A DNA stretch of 6,621 nt from Bacteroidales bacterium (GTDB lineage: Bacteria; Bacteroidota; Bacteroidia; Bacteroidales; SM23-62). How positions within the stretch are numbered: the stretch's first letter is position 1; every line of letters starts with the position of its first letter. The stretch covers positions 1-6,621 of the forward strand of contig JADHVS010000233.1 in NCBI GenBank assembly GCA_016783865.1. Direction: 5' to 3'. Under the pieces are notes generated by a model, which was not told the DNA's origin, did no database searches, and saw only the letters and a program-made list of their open reading frames with translations. The position numbers and the translations under genes were made by a program. Of the stretch, positions 6,101 to 6,621 are shown one piece after another.

Positions 6101-6621
6101 TGAAGTGGTAAATGACCGGTTTCACATCCTGAATGTGATCGTTATGGAGGGTGTCGATAAAGCTTGCCACACCCCCGGTGATCGGATATATGCCATCGGC
6201 CTGAACTCCTGATACTTCAACATCATGAGTAGTTGCTAATTCATAAACAAGCTCTCCGATATAAGGTTTAGTGGGTGATATTAATTCAAACGAAACAACA
6301 CTGTCATTACAATACCATGGTACTGAATATTCGATACTTGTGATCCTTGGTGTAGGATCCAGGTGCAGGGTGAATGAGGTGTCTGTACCGAGGTCACAAT
6401 ATTGTCCTGTCTGACCCGCACGGGTATCCTTGATTCTTGCAACAAACCGGTATTTAATATCCTGGAAAATATTTGTTTTATTAACAAGGAAATTAGCTGT
6501 ATCCACTCTTGGGTATTCTAATTCCTCCAGCACACCACCCACTGCATTATTATTATAATAAGTGATTAAATCGTATAACTTTTCTCCCCAGACCAGTCCG
6601 TTGTTATCTGTTACATTAATC
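3174..6621 (-). CDS. Giant T9SS-secreted surface protein with PKD-like modules, SprB-type repeats and type B sorting domain (N-terminus outside window)
   Basis: The frame is open to the right edge. The GTG at 6540-6542 is not a credible start, because 26 further codons upstream continue without a stop, read as ordinary protein and include no signal peptide. At least 1148 residues are visible, numbered here from the codon at 6618-6620. Residues 1 to about 206 resemble tandem PKD-like modules of Bacteroidota surface proteins. About 221-1056 hold ten SprB-type repeats of some 80-89 residues. About 1060-1148 form the gliding-motility-associated C-terminal domain (CHU_C, TIGR04131 type) that targets proteins to the T9SS. 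The protein should cross the inner membrane by Sec and the outer membrane by the T9SS, acting on the cell surface as an adhesin or gliding filament component, or being released. The PorP/SprF gene 9 bases downstream is its likely partner. No catalytic domain is visible, though one could lie in the missing N-terminal part. SprB itself is much larger, so this is a relative rather than a proven orthologue. Confidence 0.93.
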   Translation of the reverse strand, partial: INVTDNNGLVWGEKLYDLITYYNNNAVGGVLEELEYPRVDTANFLVNKTNIFQDIKYRFVARIKDTRAGQTGQYCDLGTDTSFTLHLDPTPRITSIEYSVPWYCNDSVVSFELISPTKPYIGELVYELATTHDVEVSGVQADGIYPITGGVASFIDTLHNDHIQDVKPVIYHFNPWIRDSRPSGDDCYHGNVDHTETIYVGAYLTPNITSAHKEVTGYYDITCNGYQDGAIDLNPVGGFATFPSQDYNYQWNTPDGDGLSPAEQDQSGLKIGTYDVYVTDSRSCEGWDTITLIQPDPLIVAWDTTIFNPCIGAADAQILIDVEGGTKGYNYTWKGPNYFVSKNEDLDELYAGIYFLTLKDTNMCPMIGIYWDSVYLIFDPDPIGVSIDTSRYTNYNVTCLGESDGKIEISNAVGNGFYLNWTYKWTYPDNSTQNTKDIYNLSAGDYLLQLWDEEDCYHSDTVRIREPDSVRLDTVGISLYGDMYNISCVDSANGSIFIKASNINRRGRPYYYLWSGTGVKDSTSNYITDIWDGTYSVHIEDDWGCFFDTTLILTPPDTMQLTYTASDYNNFNVACYDSSSGWITVDVTGGLGPEYQYLWSSTEGHPVSGEQADSAHRLAAGQYDVLVTDELNCVRTWSFELDQPDSIVTDPLALEYNSYNITCNTASDGEILTTNTSGGVPGYTYLWTSENEATWSDTAETPDQLPAGLFIVEVRDLNNCPHFDSIQLIEPTAMVVDTAIAWEITCNADDNGEAEVVISGGVDHLPYIYLWNDPPASATSRITGLAIGEYIVLITDANGCTLSDTLYIKQPKPVAITFEIKSDDWYNGEMISCAGASDGAVLAIGSGGRLPYDFLWSTGDQNAGVLRDSVSGLSAGIYNLTITDIAGCDTFASVTVTEPHLLNAIAIIESNVSCWDHSDGSLDLRPRGGVEPYTYRWWHERWGEASTEDIENLYAGNYYLTMFDLNGCRMDTSYTIIQPEELTVEIIVDSVPTCPDSYDGIIHISITGGTEPYSVWWPEETSSDTILFNLGQDVYIVLVDDDNFCPTAMDTVIMIADAQNCLTIPTAISPNGDGKNDTWRIPGIEYYPEAIIEIYNRWGDLVFRSDKGYGNKFDGIYRGRNLPVDSYHFIINLNNGSRPILGNVTVIR
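3177..3440 (-). other. Type B T9SS C-terminal sorting domain (gliding motility-associated CTD)
   Basis: The last 88 residues show the conserved order of this domain. LTIPTAISPNGDGKNDTW comes first (PNGDG at residues 1070-1074 of the visible protein), followed by IPGIEYYPEAIIEIYNRWG and then LVFRSDKGYGNKFDG. The end is YRGRNLPVDSYHFII, a polar turn (NLNNGSRP) and the final strand ILGNVTVIR. PNGDG, IYNRWG and the closing V-T-V-I-R are the diagnostic parts. In Flavobacterium johnsoniae, proteins with this type of domain depend on an SprF-like partner for secretion, which fits the adjacent gene. The domain looks complete. Confidence 0.95.
3453..5960 (-). repeat. Ten tandem SprB-type protein repeats within the cargo gene
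   Basis: Each repeat begins [IV]-[TSA]-C followed by a D/N-G turn, runs through a short strand to a GG turn, then Y-x-Y-x-W (often YLW), then an A/L-G-x-Y strand, then D-x-x-x-C and a strand usually closing in E/Q-P. Approximate extents, first to tenth in the protein: 5960-5736, 5699-5481, 5432-5220, 5165-4953, 4904-4689, 4640-4428, 4391-4188, 4130-3924, 3887-3684, 3647-3453. Every copy carries exactly two cysteines, 51 to 61 residues apart. Repeat 2 lacks the D-G turn and has extra residues before its end; repeat 3 lacks the GG turn; repeat 10 lacks the closing Q-P and runs straight into the sorting domain. The copies are well diverged and share no long identical DNA stretch, so this is an old array rather than a recent expansion. 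Such modules form beta-sandwich stalks in related surface proteins. Confidence 0.9.
6003..6621 (-). other. PKD-like module region at the visible N-terminal side of the cargo protein
   Basis: Two units can be traced. The first is cut by the window edge and ends Y-R-F-V-A-R ... C-D-L ... FTLHLDPTP. The second starts ITSIEYSVPWYCNDSVVSF, continues through VIYHFNPW and a C-Y-H-G stretch, and ends TIYVGAYLTPNIT. The pattern of a C-N-D/G turn near the start, a Y-x-F/V-x-P strand, a late cysteine and a terminal strand ending in P-T-P or L-T-P is typical of PKD-like domains strung together in Bacteroidota T9SS cargo. More copies probably lie beyond the right edge. Assignment is by motif pattern only. 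Confidence 0.6.

Noticed and set aside
6540..6542. GTG as the start of the large cargo gene
   Set aside because: Codons continue without a stop to the window edge, no signal peptide follows this GTG, and it falls within a PKD-like module.

Overview
The window looks like a chromosomal segment from a member of the Bacteroidota. The evidence is a PorP/SprF-family outer-membrane protein beside a very large secreted protein with SprB-type repeats and a gliding-type (type B) C-terminal sorting domain. Both are hallmarks of the type IX secretion system (T9SS), which is essentially confined to this phylum. The absence of strong AGGAGG-like Shine-Dalgarno sequences ahead of the starts fits the phylum too. 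Genus cannot be read from the sequence.

Layout: two transcription units converge near position 2175. On the + strand, the C-terminal 339 residues of a YfhO-family polytopic membrane protein (1-1020, cut by the left edge) overlap by 4 bases (ATGA) with a complete non-hydrolysing UDP-GlcNAc 2-epimerase-family gene (1017-2165). Only 18 bases then separate it from the stop codon of the minus-strand unit. That unit, read right to left, is a giant T9SS cargo protein (6621-3174, its N-terminus cut by the right edge; at least 1148 residues visible) followed 9 bases later by a complete PorP/SprF-family gene (3164-2184). The window is nearly all coding: no stretch over 18 bases lies outside a gene, and I see no RNA gene, mobile element, CRISPR array or convincing promoter or terminator.

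How the genes work together: the minus-strand pair is the classic adhesin plus SprF-like partner arrangement. The large protein should be exported by Sec, cross the outer membrane through the T9SS with help from its PorP/SprF partner, and be displayed on or released from the cell surface. Its visible part holds PKD-like modules, then ten SprB-type repeats with two regularly placed cysteines each, then the sorting domain. The + strand pair points to envelope glycan work: a nucleotide-sugar epimerase plus a predicted GT-C-like membrane protein. A functional link between the two units, such as sugar supply for surface anchoring or glycosylation, is possible but rests only on proximity.

Nothing here is clearly a new system. 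The points most worth a second look are the two-cysteine architecture of the repeats, the dedicated cargo-partner pair, and the WbpI-like character of the epimerase beside a T9SS cargo gene.
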